Assembly: GCA_028291765.1 (NCBI GenBank)
Contig: JAQGNR010000206.1
Location: 1 to 47,475 of the forward strand
DNA from: Herbaspirillum sp.
GTDB taxonomy: Bacteria; Pseudomonadota; Gammaproteobacteria; Burkholderiales; Burkholderiaceae_D
Length of the DNA: 47,475 nucleotides
Reading direction: 5' to 3'
Position numbers and translations under genes: made by a program. Below the pieces are notes generated by a model. The model made no database searches, was not told the origin of the DNA, and worked only from the letters and a program-made list of their open reading frames with translations. The stretch's first letter is position 1; every line of letters begins with the position of its first letter. This document shows positions 26,518-34,526 of this stretch, piece after piece.

Positions 26518-27963
26518 CTATTCTACCGCCTTGACCATATCTTCGATCACCTTCTTGGCATCGCCGAAGACCATCATGGTCTTGTCCATGTAGAACAACT
26601 CATTGTCCAGCCCGGCATAGCCGGAGGCCATCGAACGCTTGTTGACGATAACCGTCTTGGCTTTGTAGGCTTCCAGGATCGGCATGCCGGCAATCGGCGA
26701 CTTCGGATCCTTGGCGGCCGGATTGACGACGTCGTTGGCGCCAAGCACCAGCACCACGTCGGCCTGCGCGAATTCGCTGTTGATGTCTTCCATCTCGAAC
26801 ACCTGGTCGTACGGCACCTCGGCCTCAGCCAGCAGGACGTTCATGTGGCCTGGCATGCGCCCTGCCACCGGGTGAATCGCGAACTTGACGGTGACGCCCT
26901 TGTGCGTCAGTTTTTCAGCCAGTTCCATCAACGCATGCTGGGCCCGCGCCACCGCCAGACCATAGCCGGGCACGATGATGATGGTTTCGGCATTGCCCAT
27001 CAGGAACGCAGCATCGTCGGCAGACCCGGTTTTCACCGGGCGTTGTCCTTGTTCAGCGCCCGCCGTCGCCGCCCCGGCATCGCCGCCAAAGCCGCCCAGA
27101 AGCACGTTGAAGAATGAACGATTCATCGCACGGCACATGATGTAAGACAGAATCGCGCCGCTTGATCCGACCAGCGAACCGGCAATAATGAGCATCGAAT
27201 TGTTCAGCGAAAAGCCGATACCGGCAGCGGCCCAGCCCGAGTAACTATTCAACATCGACACCACCACCGGCATGTCGGCGCCGCCGATCGGGATGATGAT
27301 CAACACACCCAGCACAAACGCAATGGCCGCCATCAGTACGAACGGCAACCATGCTTGCGTCAGCACGAACATGATGCCGAAGCCGATCATGGCGACCGCC
27401 AGCAGCAGATTGAAGAAATGCTGTCCCTGGAAGCTGACCGGTGCGCCCTGGAACAGGCGGAATTTATATTTGCCCGACAGCTTGCCGAAGGCAATCACGG
27501 AACCCGAGAAGGTAATGGCGCCAACGAAAGTACCGATGAACAATTCAATGCGGTTACCGATTGGCAGTGCTTCGCCATGCGCGGCGATATTGAAGGCCCA
27601 TGGTTCGGACACGGCAGCGACCGCAATACAGACTGCCGCCAGGCCGATCAGCGAGTGCATCGCCGCGACCAGTTCCGGCATCTTGGTCATTTCAACCCGT
27701 TTGGCCAGAAACGCGCCAATCACACCGCCGAAAACCACACCACCGGCGACCAGATAAAAACCAAGACCGCTGCCGGTCATCTCTGCTTTGAGCTTGAGAA
27801 TCAGCGCAAAGGTCGTCAGGAACGCAACCGCCATGCCGATCATGCCGAAGGCATTGCCGCGCCGGGCCGAGGACGGATGCGACAAACCCTTTAATGCCTG
27901 AATGAAACAAACCGATGCGATCAGGTACAGCAGCGTTACCAGATTCATGCTGACCATATTCAT
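26518..27963 (-). CDS. pntB: NAD(P) transhydrogenase subunit beta
   Basis: PntB carries the NADP-binding domain III and most of the membrane domain of the proton-translocating transhydrogenase, which makes NADPH from NADH and the proton gradient. The protein has 481 residues. About nine hydrophobic helices fill the first 275 residues, and domain III follows with VPGYGLAVARAQHA, a GYG-loop nucleotide motif, then FAIHPVAGRMPGHMNVLLAEA and VLVLGANDVVNPAA. RSMASGYAG near the end is also typical. It overlaps pntAB by four bases (ATGA). The three-gene split (pntAA, pntAB, pntB) is the usual form outside enterics. Confidence 0.96.
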   Translation of the reverse strand: MNMVSMNLVTLLYLIASVCFIQALKGLSHPSSARRGNAFGMIGMAVAFLTTFALILKLKAEMTGSGLGFYLVAGGVVFGGVIGAFLAKRVEMTKMPELVAAMHSLIGLAAVCIAVAAVSEPWAFNIAAHGEALPIGNRIELFIGTFVGAITFSGSVIAFGKLSGKYKFRLFQGAPVSFQGQHFFNLLLAVAMIGFGIMFVLTQAWLPFVLMAAIAFVLGVLIIIPIGGADMPVVVSMLNSYSGWAAAGIGFSLNNSMLIIAGSLVGSSGAILSYIMCRAMNRSFFNVLLGGFGGDAGAATAGAEQGQRPVKTGSADDAAFLMGNAETIIIVPGYGLAVARAQHALMELAEKLTHKGVTVKFAIHPVAGRMPGHMNVLLAEAEVPYDQVFEMEDINSEFAQADVVLVLGANDVVNPAAKDPKSPIAGMPILEAYKAKTVIVNKRSMASGYAGLDNELFYMDKTMMVFGDAKKVIEDMVKAVE

Positions 27964-28289
27964 GGTTGCGCTCCGTTCCCTGGATTGGCGACTTTGGCCT
28001 TCGGCTCTTTTTTCTTGAACATTTCCAGCATGCGCTGCGTCACCAGAAAACCGCCGAACACATTGACCGCCGCCAATGCCACCGCCAGTGTGCCGGCAAT
28101 CCGGCCAACCGGTCCTTCGGTCAGTCCTGCGGCCAGCATGGCGCCGATGATGATGATGGCTGAGATCGCATTGGTCACGGCCATCAGCGGCGTATGCAAG
28201 GCCGGCGTAACGGTCCAGACCACGTGGTAACCGACGTAAATCGCCAGCACAAAGATGATGAGATTGATGATGGTATGACTGACTTCCAT
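27960..28289 (-). CDS. pntAB: NAD(P) transhydrogenase subunit alpha part 2
   Basis: This small membrane subunit corresponds to the C-terminal transmembrane part of E. coli PntA. It has 109 residues with about three to four hydrophobic helices: IINLIIFVLAIYVGYHVVW, then TPLMAVTNAISAIIIIGAMLA and VALAAVNVFGGFLVTQRML. The TPLMAVTNAISAI segment is highly conserved in the family. A Lys/Pro-rich tail follows. It begins 13 bases after panD and overlaps pntB by four bases, so it is likely translated together with both. Confidence 0.95.
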   Translation of the reverse strand: MEVSHTIINLIIFVLAIYVGYHVVWTVTPALHTPLMAVTNAISAIIIIGAMLAAGLTEGPVGRIAGTLAVALAAVNVFGGFLVTQRMLEMFKKKEPKAKVANPGNGAQP

Positions 28290-28302
28290 GGCGTGCTCCT
28301 CG

Positions 28303-28665
28303 TTATTCTGCTTTAAGGCTGGTCATTTGATTCTGTTGATCCACAAACACAATTTTTGGACGGTAAGCGGCAATTTCCTGCTCGCTCATCGGCGCAAACG
28401 TGCAAATGATCAGCAAATCACCCAAATGTGCTCTGCGCGCAGCCGCCCCGTTGAGCGAGATCTCGCCGCTGCCGCGTTTGCCGCGAATGGCATACGTCGA
28501 AAAACGCTCGCCATTATTGACGTTATAGATTTCGATTTTTTCAAATTCACGGATATCGGCCGCGTCCAGCAAGTTCTCATCGATACCGCAAGACCCTTCG
28601 TAATCCAATACACATTCAGTCACGGCCGCGCGATGAATCTTCGCGCGTAACATAATACGTTGCAT
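28303..28665 (-). CDS. panD: Aspartate 1-decarboxylase precursor PanD
   Basis: PanD makes beta-alanine from aspartate for pantothenate and coenzyme A. It is a pyruvoyl enzyme that cleaves itself between Gly24 and Ser25; the site is seen as YEGSCGID. Lys9 (AKIHR), the [10 protein letters not shown] block with the Arg and Tyr needed for activity, and SLNGAAAR are all present, so it should be active. The protein has 120 residues, which is normal. The unusual point is its place: between pntAA (108 bases upstream) and pntAB (13 bases downstream), on the same strand. Co-transcription with the transhydrogenase is inferred from spacing. Confidence 0.93.
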   Translation of the reverse strand: MQRIMLRAKIHRAAVTECVLDYEGSCGIDENLLDAADIREFEKIEIYNVNNGERFSTYAIRGKRGSGEISLNGAAARRAHLGDLLIICTFAPMSEQEIAAYRPKIVFVDQQNQMTSLKAE

Positions 28666-28701
28666 ACATTTCCTGGTTATTGACTTGGCTCAAGTTTGGC
28701 G

Positions 28702-28736
28702 GGGTCTCTTTGAAATTTTCGGCAAATTACAGACCC
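28702..28736 (-). other. Hairpin in the panD leader
   Basis: In the 108-base gap between pntAA and panD, GGGTCT (28702-28707) pairs with AGACCC (28731-28736), with an inner AAATT/AATTT match. No T-run follows on either strand. It could be a processing or attenuation structure that sets the pntAA to panD ratio; this is speculative. Confidence 0.3.
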
Positions 28737-28773
28737 TGCCCGCGGCGCTAGGCGCGCTGCGTTATTCCTGCCC

Positions 28774-29889
28774 TTATTTCCTGGTGACTTCACCGCCGAT
28801 GCACATCAGCGTAGCGGCGACGATATCATCTTCGCGATTGACGACCAACGCACCTTCGGCGTCGACAATCAATTTCATGAAATCCAGCACATTGCGCGCA
28901 TACAACGCTGATGCATCGGCCGCCAGCAGCGCCGCCAGATTACCTTCGCCAATGATATGCACGCCATGTTTGATCACCGTTTTGCCGGGTTCGGACAATG
29001 GGCAGTTACCGCCCTGATCGACCGCCATATCGAGAATCACCGAGCCGGGCTTCATCGCCTTGACGGTCTCTTCGCCGATCAATATCGGCGCCTTCCGGCC
29101 GGGAATCAGCGCGGTGGTGATGATGATGTCGGCCTGTTTGGCGCGCTCATGCACCAGCTCGGCCTGACGCCGCATCCAGTCGGCCGGCATCGCACGGGCA
29201 TAGCCGCCCACCCCTTGCGCGATCTCTTTTTCTTCATCGGTGATAAACGGCACATCGAGGAATTTGGCGCCCAGCGATTCAATCTGTTCCTTGACCGCAG
29301 GACGCACATCGGAGGCCTCGATCACCGCGCCCAAACGCTTCGCGGTCGCGATTGCCTGCAGGCCCGCCACACCGGCGCCCATGATCAGCATGCGCGCCGC
29401 TTTCACGGTACCGGCTGCCGTCATCAGCATCGGCATAAAACGCTGATAAGTATTGGCCGCCAGCAACACCGCTTTGTAACCGGCGATGTTGGCTTGCGAC
29501 GACAACACATCCATCGCCTGCGCACGCGATGTGCGTGGCGCCGCTTCCAATGCAAAAGCGGTAATACCCGCGCTGCCCATGGCGGCATTGTTGTCCGCAT
29601 CGAACGGATTGAGCATGCCGACGACCACCGTGCCGGGCTTCAGCTGCGCCAATTCCGCCGGACTCGGCGCACGTACTTTCAGCACGGCGTCACAGGCAAA
29701 TACTTCAGACGCACCGGCAATTTCCGCGCCGGCGGCACGATATGCATCGTCGGTGATGCTCGAAGAGATACCCGCTCCGGCTTGCACCAGCACCTGATGC
29801 TTGGCGGCAATCAGCTTTTTGATAGTCTCTGGCGTGGCTGCGACACGCGTCTCGCCTTCGCGACTTTCGACCGGAATACCTAACCTCAT
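28774..29889 (-). CDS. pntAA: NAD(P) transhydrogenase subunit alpha part 1
   Basis: This soluble subunit is domain I, which binds NAD(H), of the proton-translocating transhydrogenase. The 371-residue protein is related to alanine dehydrogenase: MRLGIPVESREGETRVAATPE at the start, the Rossmann motif MGAGVAGLQAIATAKRLGA (about 170-188) and VILDMAVDQGGNCPLSEPG. It ends without the membrane helices, which are on pntAB. A well-spaced sigma-70-like promoter lies just upstream (29927-29956), and TAGGAGTCAAG is a good ribosome site. It is the first gene of the pntAA-panD-pntAB-pntB group. Confidence 0.95.
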   Translation of the reverse strand: MRLGIPVESREGETRVAATPETIKKLIAAKHQVLVQAGAGISSSITDDAYRAAGAEIAGASEVFACDAVLKVRAPSPAELAQLKPGTVVVGMLNPFDADNNAAMGSAGITAFALEAAPRTSRAQAMDVLSSQANIAGYKAVLLAANTYQRFMPMLMTAAGTVKAARMLIMGAGVAGLQAIATAKRLGAVIEASDVRPAVKEQIESLGAKFLDVPFITDEEKEIAQGVGGYARAMPADWMRRQAELVHERAKQADIIITTALIPGRKAPILIGEETVKAMKPGSVILDMAVDQGGNCPLSEPGKTVIKHGVHIIGEGNLAALLAADASALYARNVLDFMKLIVDAEGALVVNREDDIVAATLMCIGGEVTRK

Positions 29890-29926
29890 CTTGACTCCTA
29901 TGAATTGAGTTACAACTTGTGCTGGA

Positions 29927-29956
29927 ATCTTACACGGAATTTTTCAACACTTTCAA
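29927..29956 (-). promoter_or_regulatory. Candidate sigma-70 promoter for the pnt operon
   Basis: On the minus strand, TTGAAA (29956-29951) and TAAGAT (29932-29927) are 18 bases apart, about 40 bases upstream of the pntAA start. It is one of the better promoter matches in the window. Confidence 0.55.
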
Positions 29957-30153
29957 GGGGATACAAATATTGTCAGCTATGCATAAAAGAAAAACCTGCG
30001 TCATTGACATCACTGAAGAAATTGCGCTAGCGCGGTAAAATGGTCGGTTCTGCAAAAGGAAACATGACCTACGCATGCAAACTGCCCCGCCAAATTGATA
30101 CGATCGGCGGGCGCGCAGGGCTAATTTTACCGACCGAAAACCCGGAATCCGCA

Positions 30154-31275
30154 ATGACGCAAATACCGCCCAAAATGTCCACTAAAAAACGCGTCGTGAT
30201 CGGCATGTCCGGCGGGGTCGATTCGTCCGTCTCGGCGTGGCTGCTGAAAGAACAGGGCTATGAAGTCATCGGCCTGTTCATGAAAAACTGGGAAGACGAT
30301 GACGATTCCGAATACTGCTCGACCCGGCAGGATTGGATCGATGCGGTCAGCGTGGCCGATGTGGTCGGCGTGGACATTGAAGCAGTCAACTTTGCGGCCG
30401 AATACAAGGATCGCGTCTTCGCAGAATTCCTGCGCGAATATCAAGCCGGCCGCACGCCGAATCCCGATGTGCTGTGCAATGCAGAAATCAAATTCAAGGC
30501 CTTTCTGGACCATGCAGTAGCGCTCGGCGCCGATCTCATCGCGACCGGACATTACGCCCGGGTGCGTCAGAACGACAGCGGCCAGTTCGAATTACTGAAA
30601 GCGCGCGATGCCAGTAAAGACCAAAGTTATTTTTTACATCGCCTGAATCAGACGCAGCTGTCCAAAACACTGTTTCCTCTAGGCGAAATCCAAAAAACAG
30701 AAGTACGAAAAATTGCACAAAGCCTGCAGTTGCCGAACGCGGCAAAGAAAGATTCCACAGGCATCTGCTTTATCGGCGAACGGCCGTTCCGCGATTTTCT
30801 GAATCGTTATCTGTCGCATCAGCCCGGTCCGATGAAGACACCGGAGGGCGACATTGTCGGCCAACACATCGGACTCAGCTTTTACACGCTGGGACAACGC
30901 AAGGGGATCGGCCTGGGCGGCGTCAAAGCGCATCAGAATAGCGACGGCAATAGCGACCCCTGGTATGTCGCCCGCAAAGATATTGCCACCAACACCCTGT
31001 ATATCGTGCAGGGCCATGAGCATCCGTGGTTATTGACGCCCGAATTGCACGCGGCGCAAGTCAGTTGGGTCGCCGGCATTGCGCCCGAGATTGAACTACT
31101 GAGCGCCAAAACGCGTTACCGCCAGGCCGATATGGCCTGCCGATTCCACACTGCCGAGGCAGACTTTGCCTTGCGCTTCGATACGCCCCAATGGGCGGTC
31201 ACGCCGGGGCAGTCTGCCGTGTTGTATGACGGTGATATTTGTCTGGGTGGCGGGATCATCGAAACGGCATCCTGA
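30154..31275 (+). CDS. mnmA: tRNA-specific 2-thiouridylase MnmA
   Basis: MnmA thiolates U34 of tRNA-Lys, -Glu and -Gln using sulfur relayed from IscS through the Tus proteins. The PP-loop ATP motif is SGGVDSS (19-25), the catalytic Cys are Cys108 (NPDVLCNAE) and Cys205 ([10 protein letters not shown]), and the [15 protein letters not shown] stretch is typical. The 373-residue reading begins at an ATG at 30154 with GGAA upstream; the ATG at 30175 ([14 protein letters not shown]) is a close alternative, while the longer GTG frame to 30040 is unlikely. It is divergent from pntAA and upstream of the iron cluster. Confidence 0.95.
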   Translation: MTQIPPKMSTKKRVVIGMSGGVDSSVSAWLLKEQGYEVIGLFMKNWEDDDDSEYCSTRQDWIDAVSVADVVGVDIEAVNFAAEYKDRVFAEFLREYQAGRTPNPDVLCNAEIKFKAFLDHAVALGADLIATGHYARVRQNDSGQFELLKARDASKDQSYFLHRLNQTQLSKTLFPLGEIQKTEVRKIAQSLQLPNAAKKDSTGICFIGERPFRDFLNRYLSHQPGPMKTPEGDIVGQHIGLSFYTLGQRKGIGLGGVKAHQNSDGNSDPWYVARKDIATNTLYIVQGHEHPWLLTPELHAAQVSWVAGIAPEIELLSAKTRYRQADMACRFHTAEADFALRFDTPQWAVTPGQSAVLYDGDICLGGGIIETAS

Positions 31276-31334
31276 GCCATTTTTGCTTGAATTTCCTTTC
31301 AGCAATACTACTTTTCGACATTTGGCAAAAAGAC

Positions 31335-31385
31335 TTGCAATCAACAGGCAAATCAATAATAATCTAAATAAGAATTGTTCGTATT
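31335..31385 (+). promoter_or_regulatory. Candidate promoter with Fur box upstream of hemP
   Basis: TTGCAA (31335-31340) and TAATAA (31357-31362) are 16 bases apart. Overlapping the start region is AATAAGAA-TTG-TTCGTATT (31367-31385), an A+T-rich dyad whose arms differ at one position and which resembles Fur boxes. Together with the iron genes that follow, iron-Fur repression is inferred. Confidence 0.5.
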
Positions 31386-31404
31386 TACACAAAGGAGAGT
31401 ACTC

Positions 31405-31590
31405 ATGGAGTCCACCAATCGCGCACCAGGCCGTGTAACGCCATCCGTCCGAACTGCGGCCAGCGAGCCGATTAACTGCATCAAAAGCCAGGATTTATTC
31501 CAGGAAATGCGTGAACTGAAAATCGACCATCGCGGCAGGATTTACACGTTGCGGCTAACGCAATTGAATAAGCTGATTTTGACGGCATAG
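31405..31590 (+). CDS. hemP: Hemin uptake protein HemP/HmuP
   Basis: HemP is a small cytoplasmic protein at the head of heme-uptake operons; HmuP of beta-rhizobia and Burkholderia is reported to activate the heme receptor gene. The 61-residue protein has the family core LFQEMRELKIDHRGRIYTLRLTQLNKLILT in its C-terminal half; the N-terminal half is variable. AGGAG lies seven to eight bases before the ATG at 31405, so the ten-codon longer frame is not needed. It is followed by an unknown protein, bfd, tonB, exbB and exbD. No heme receptor gene is within the window. Confidence 0.9.
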   Translation: MESTNRAPGRVTPSVRTAASEPINCIKSQDLFQEMRELKIDHRGRIYTLRLTQLNKLILTA

Positions 31591-31693
31591 AAAGCCGCTA
31601 ACCCGGCTATTTTCAGGAATCAAGCAATCAAGAGCCAGCCAAGCGTGTCGGTAAGCGACCCCGAGCCAGCCTTGAACTCAACAGGAGCGTTTG

Positions 31694-32050
31694 ATGGCAA
31701 TTGACAGAATAAATCCGGCATTTACCGAACCGCACGATGCTGCCGCAAAACCGGAATTATTAGTTGCCGCTGTGTTGCACCTGATGTCGCACTACACAGT
31801 CAATTCCACAAGCAATTACACCGCCAATTCCACAGCCAATTTGCAAGAGCGGCACAGTTGCGTGAAGTTGGCATCTGTCATCGAACGCCATTTGAAGGCG
31901 CTGGCAGATTTACCCACCCTGGCGCCGGTGCTACGAACTACCTGCCGGCAATTGTCGGAGCAATGGGCGGCAGTGGTTGAACGAACTATGCCGCAACCCA
32001 TAAAATTTACGCTGTTTGCCCGAATCATGTCGGGCAAGCAGTCAACTTAG
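31694..32050 (+). CDS. Uncharacterised protein in the iron/heme operon
   Basis: I do not recognise a named family. The 118-residue protein has an N-terminal hydrophobic helix (ELLVAAVLHLMSHY, about 21-34), a low-complexity Asn/Ser/Thr segment made of an eight-residue duplication (YTVNSTSN then YTANSTAN, residues 34-49), and a helical second half containing CVKLASVIERHLKALADLP and LRTTCRQLSEQW. There are two Cys and two His near the middle that might bind metal, but no known motif. AGGAG stands seven bases before the ATG, so it is certainly expressed if transcribed. It lies between hemP and bfd, so a role in iron or heme handling is inferred from context only. Confidence 0.7.
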   Translation: MAIDRINPAFTEPHDAAAKPELLVAAVLHLMSHYTVNSTSNYTANSTANLQERHSCVKLASVIERHLKALADLPTLAPVLRTTCRQLSEQWAAVVERTMPQPIKFTLFARIMSGKQST

Positions 32051-32066
32051 CGATTACAGGACTATC

Positions 32067-32297
32067 ATGATTGTTTGCGTTTGCAATAATGTATCTGAAG
32101 GTAGAATTCATCAGGCAGTCCGCGATGGCGCGACTTCCATGGCAGAACTCCGGAGCGATCTCGGCGTCGCAAACAATTGCGGGAAATGTTATTCTTGCGC
32201 GAAGCACGTTCTCAAGGAATGCGTGAGCCAAGGCAACAACCATCCTTGCCACACGATACATACGATATCGTTTTCCCGAAACAACATACCGGTGTAA
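32067..32297 (+). CDS. bfd: Bacterioferritin-associated ferredoxin Bfd
   Basis: Bfd is a small [2Fe-2S] protein that reduces the heme of bacterioferritin so stored iron can be released. The 76-residue protein shows the BFD ligand pattern Cys4-x-Cys6 (VCVCNNV) and Cys38-x2-Cys41 region (NNCGKCYSC); the loop has three Cys, so the exact ligand pair should be checked against a structure. The first 57 residues match the family; the tail after KECVSQG (HPCHTIHTISFSRNNIPV) is not conserved and adds one Cys and two His. It begins 16 bases after the unknown gene. Bacterioferritin itself lies 2.2 kb downstream. Confidence 0.9.
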   Translation: MIVCVCNNVSEGRIHQAVRDGATSMAELRSDLGVANNCGKCYSCAKHVLKECVSQGNNHPCHTIHTISFSRNNIPV

Positions 32298-32320
32298 GAA
32301 TTACCCATTACCAATTGCCA

Positions 32321-33013
32321 ATGAATGCAATAGTGTCTCCCCAGAGGTTTGTCACGCCGCTCGGTATCTGGAAACAGGTTAAACGTATCGGCCCGCTCGG
32401 CGCGATCATTTTGCTTCACATTGCTTTTTTTTATGCGCTGGAAAGCGGCCTGATCAGGAAAGCCGCCGACACCTTGCCCAAGGAAGTATTCGTCTCACTT
32501 ATCACCCCCGAACCCGAGCGCGCGCCGGAACCGGCGCCGCCGCAAGAAGCACCAAAACCGAAACCCAAGTCCGTCCCGATCGTTAAAAAGACCGTAGCGC
32601 CGCCGCTGCCGGTCCTGAACATCCCATCGCCTACCGCCGTTACAGCACCGCCAACGCCGCCGCAACCGGCAGCGCCTGTTGCCGCCGCGCCCGAAGCGAC
32701 ACCCGCGGCGCCAGCGACGCCGGCCGTACCAAAGACCGTCACTTCCGGCGTGGAGTATATTCAAAAACCGCAGCCGGAATATCCTGCCGCTTCAAAGCGC
32801 ATGGCTGAAGAAGGCACAGTGATATTGCACGTATTGGTGAATGAAAAAGGACGCGCCGAAAGCGTCGATATTCAAAAATCATCCGGTTCGCCGCGCCTCG
32901 ATGAAGCGGCCAGACAAGCAGCGCGGCGCGCACTGTTCAAGCCCTACACCGAAGACGGTAAGGCAATACGGGTTTACGCCAACGTGCCAATTACCTTCAA
33001 ACTCGAAAGTTAA
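32321..33013 (+). CDS. tonB: TonB energy transducer
   Basis: TonB spans the periplasm and passes the proton-motive force from ExbBD to outer-membrane receptors. The 230-residue protein has one N-terminal membrane anchor (IGPLGAIILLHIAFFYALE, about 23-41), a Pro/Ala/Lys-rich spacer (about 62-145) and the C-terminal domain with QKPQPEYPAASKRMAEEGTV and VNVPITF-like YANVPITFKL. I start at the ATG at 32321, though no good ribosome site is visible; the frame is open earlier but overlaps bfd. The gene is followed by exbB and exbD. Confidence 0.93.
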   Translation: MNAIVSPQRFVTPLGIWKQVKRIGPLGAIILLHIAFFYALESGLIRKAADTLPKEVFVSLITPEPERAPEPAPPQEAPKPKPKSVPIVKKTVAPPLPVLNIPSPTAVTAPPTPPQPAAPVAAAPEATPAAPATPAVPKTVTSGVEYIQKPQPEYPAASKRMAEEGTVILHVLVNEKGRAESVDIQKSSGSPRLDEAARQAARRALFKPYTEDGKAIRVYANVPITFKLES

Positions 33014-33040
33014 CGTCATTCATCAATCGAAGGAACCATC

Positions 33041-33769
33041 ATGGAAGTCAGTCCTTACGGATTACAAAGCCTTTGGGATCAGGGCGACATTATCACCAGA
33101 GGCGTTGCCGTCCTGCTGGTGGCTATGTCGATTGCATCCTGGTACGTCATCCTGACCAAAGCGATCCAACTGCTACGGCTGAGCCGCGCAGCATCGGCTG
33201 CGGGCCATGCGTTCTGGGATACCACCAGCCTGCCTGAAGGTGTGGCAACGCTGGGCCGCGATAATCCATACGCCGAAGTAGCGAAAGCAGGCGTGAGCGC
33301 AATGAGCCATCACACAACGCACAAAGGCCATTTACACGATCAACTATCGGTCAGCGACTGGATCACATTGTCGCTGCGTCAAGCTATCGACGAGGCTTCC
33401 GCCAAGCTGCAAACCGGTATGGCTATATTGGCCTCGGTCGGATCGACTGCGCCGTTTGTCGGTCTGTTCGGCACCGTGTGGGGTATTTATCACGCGCTGG
33501 TCGCCATCGGTACATCAGGGCAGGCCAGCATCGACAAGGTAGCCGGTCCGGTCGGCGAATCGCTGATCATGACGGCACTCGGCCTGGCCGTTGCGATCCC
33601 GGCCACGTTTGGCTATAACGCCTTGGTGCGCGGCAATAAAAGCACCATCGCCAAACTGAATAAATTCGGTTTCGATCTGCATGCGCTGTTCGTCACCGGT
33701 TCACGTGCTCTGGCCGATGACAAATCGGACAAGAAAAACACCACATTGACTGCCGTCGGAGGTCTTTAA
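33041..33769 (+). CDS. exbB: TonB-system proton channel ExbB
   Basis: ExbB forms the pentameric inner-membrane channel that, with ExbD, energises TonB. The 242-residue protein has three membrane helices: AVLLVAMSIASWYVILTK (about 25-42), the one around LASVGSTAPFVGLFGTVWGIY (about 128-148) and GESLIMTALGLAVAIPATFGYN (about 170-190). The second and third are the conserved MotA/TolQ/ExbB core. AAGGA precedes the ATG. It is one base from exbD. TolQ is excluded as the first choice because tonB and hemP are neighbours. Confidence 0.94.
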   Translation: MEVSPYGLQSLWDQGDIITRGVAVLLVAMSIASWYVILTKAIQLLRLSRAASAAGHAFWDTTSLPEGVATLGRDNPYAEVAKAGVSAMSHHTTHKGHLHDQLSVSDWITLSLRQAIDEASAKLQTGMAILASVGSTAPFVGLFGTVWGIYHALVAIGTSGQASIDKVAGPVGESLIMTALGLAVAIPATFGYNALVRGNKSTIAKLNKFGFDLHALFVTGSRALADDKSDKKNTTLTAVGGL

Positions 33770-33770
33770 A

Positions 33771-34184
33771 ATGGCAATGGGCTCTCTGTCGGATTCAGAC
33801 GACGACTTCAATCCGGAAATCAACACAACGCCGCTGGTCGACGTCATGCTGGTATTGCTGATTATTTTCATCATGACTATTCCGGTGATGAATCATGCAA
33901 TCAAAATCGATTTGCCCCGGGCCAGCGATCAGCCGGACGTAGTCAAACCGCAAAACATCGATTTATCGATCGATGCGCAAGGCAAAATCTACTGGAACAA
34001 AGAAGTCATCGACATGAATCAACTGGACCTGCACATCGCCGCCGAAGCGAAGAAACAACCGCAACCAGAACTGCATCTACGCGCCGAACGCACCACGCAA
34101 TACGAAAAAGTTGCTCAAGTAATGGCGGCAGCCCAGACCGGAGGATTAAGCAAGATCGGCTTCGTTACCGAACCAACAAAGTAA
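33771..34184 (+). CDS. exbD: TonB-system protein ExbD
   Basis: ExbD is the single-span partner of ExbB. The 137-residue protein has an acidic N-terminus (SDSDDDFNPEINTTPLVDVMLVLLIIF) with the membrane helix at about 21-42; the protonatable Asp in PLVDVMLVL (about residue 25) is conserved and essential in the family. The periplasmic domain has the LDLHIAAEAKKQPQPELHLRAER block and ends GLSKIGFVTEP. It starts one base after exbB and is followed by a terminator at 34218. Confidence 0.95.
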   Translation: MAMGSLSDSDDDFNPEINTTPLVDVMLVLLIIFIMTIPVMNHAIKIDLPRASDQPDVVKPQNIDLSIDAQGKIYWNKEVIDMNQLDLHIAAEAKKQPQPELHLRAERTTQYEKVAQVMAAAQTGGLSKIGFVTEPTK

Positions 34185-34217
34185 TGCTGATTCAATAAAA
34201 TATTTTTCAGGCCACTA

Positions 34218-34250
34218 CAAACCCACCATTTTTTGGTGGGTTTTGTTTTT
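34218..34250 (+). terminator. Terminator after exbD
   Basis: CAAACCCACCA and TGGTGGGTTTTG form an 11-pair stem around a short T loop, followed by TTTTT. It lies 33 bases after the exbD stop and ends the hemP-exbD group, so bfr is likely transcribed on its own. Confidence 0.85.
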
Positions 34251-34309
34251 GTGCGCCGGAGAACGAAAGAATGAATTATTTATTTAATTCGATTTGATAT
34301 TTCATTAAA

Positions 34310-34357
34310 AAAATAGCAAATAACCCCCCCCCATTTCTAAAGGCTATTTGTTATTTT
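34310..34357. other. Hairpin with C-tract loop in the exbD-bfr gap
   Basis: The 341-base gap between exbD and bfr holds no gene. Beyond the exbD terminator, AAAATAGCAAATAACC (34310-34325) pairs with GGCTATTTGTTATTTT (34342-34357) over 16 positions with one G-U pair and one mismatch. Nine consecutive C residues (34324-34332) run from the stem into the loop. The rest of the gap is A+T-rich; TTGATA (34412-34417) and TACGCT (34436-34441), 18 apart, are a weak candidate bfr promoter. The hairpin may be a second terminator or a small RNA; neither is shown. Confidence 0.4.
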
Positions 34358-34526
34358 GTTTGGCGATTCGTATTTCTTGCGAGAAATAAAATTGTGAATG
34401 ATTCCCGGTAATTGATAATGAATTAATTCCGGCGCTACGCTATCATCGTCTCACTCCCGCAAGCAAGATCCCTGTTCGGCACGTACCCCGCGCCGAATTT
34501 CATCTCTAACTATTACAGAGGTTCTT

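Noticed and set aside
30004..30041. TTGACA and TAAAAT upstream of mnmA as a promoter
   Set aside because: The spacing is 26 bases, too long for sigma-70. Each half may belong to another weak promoter, but I could not pair them.
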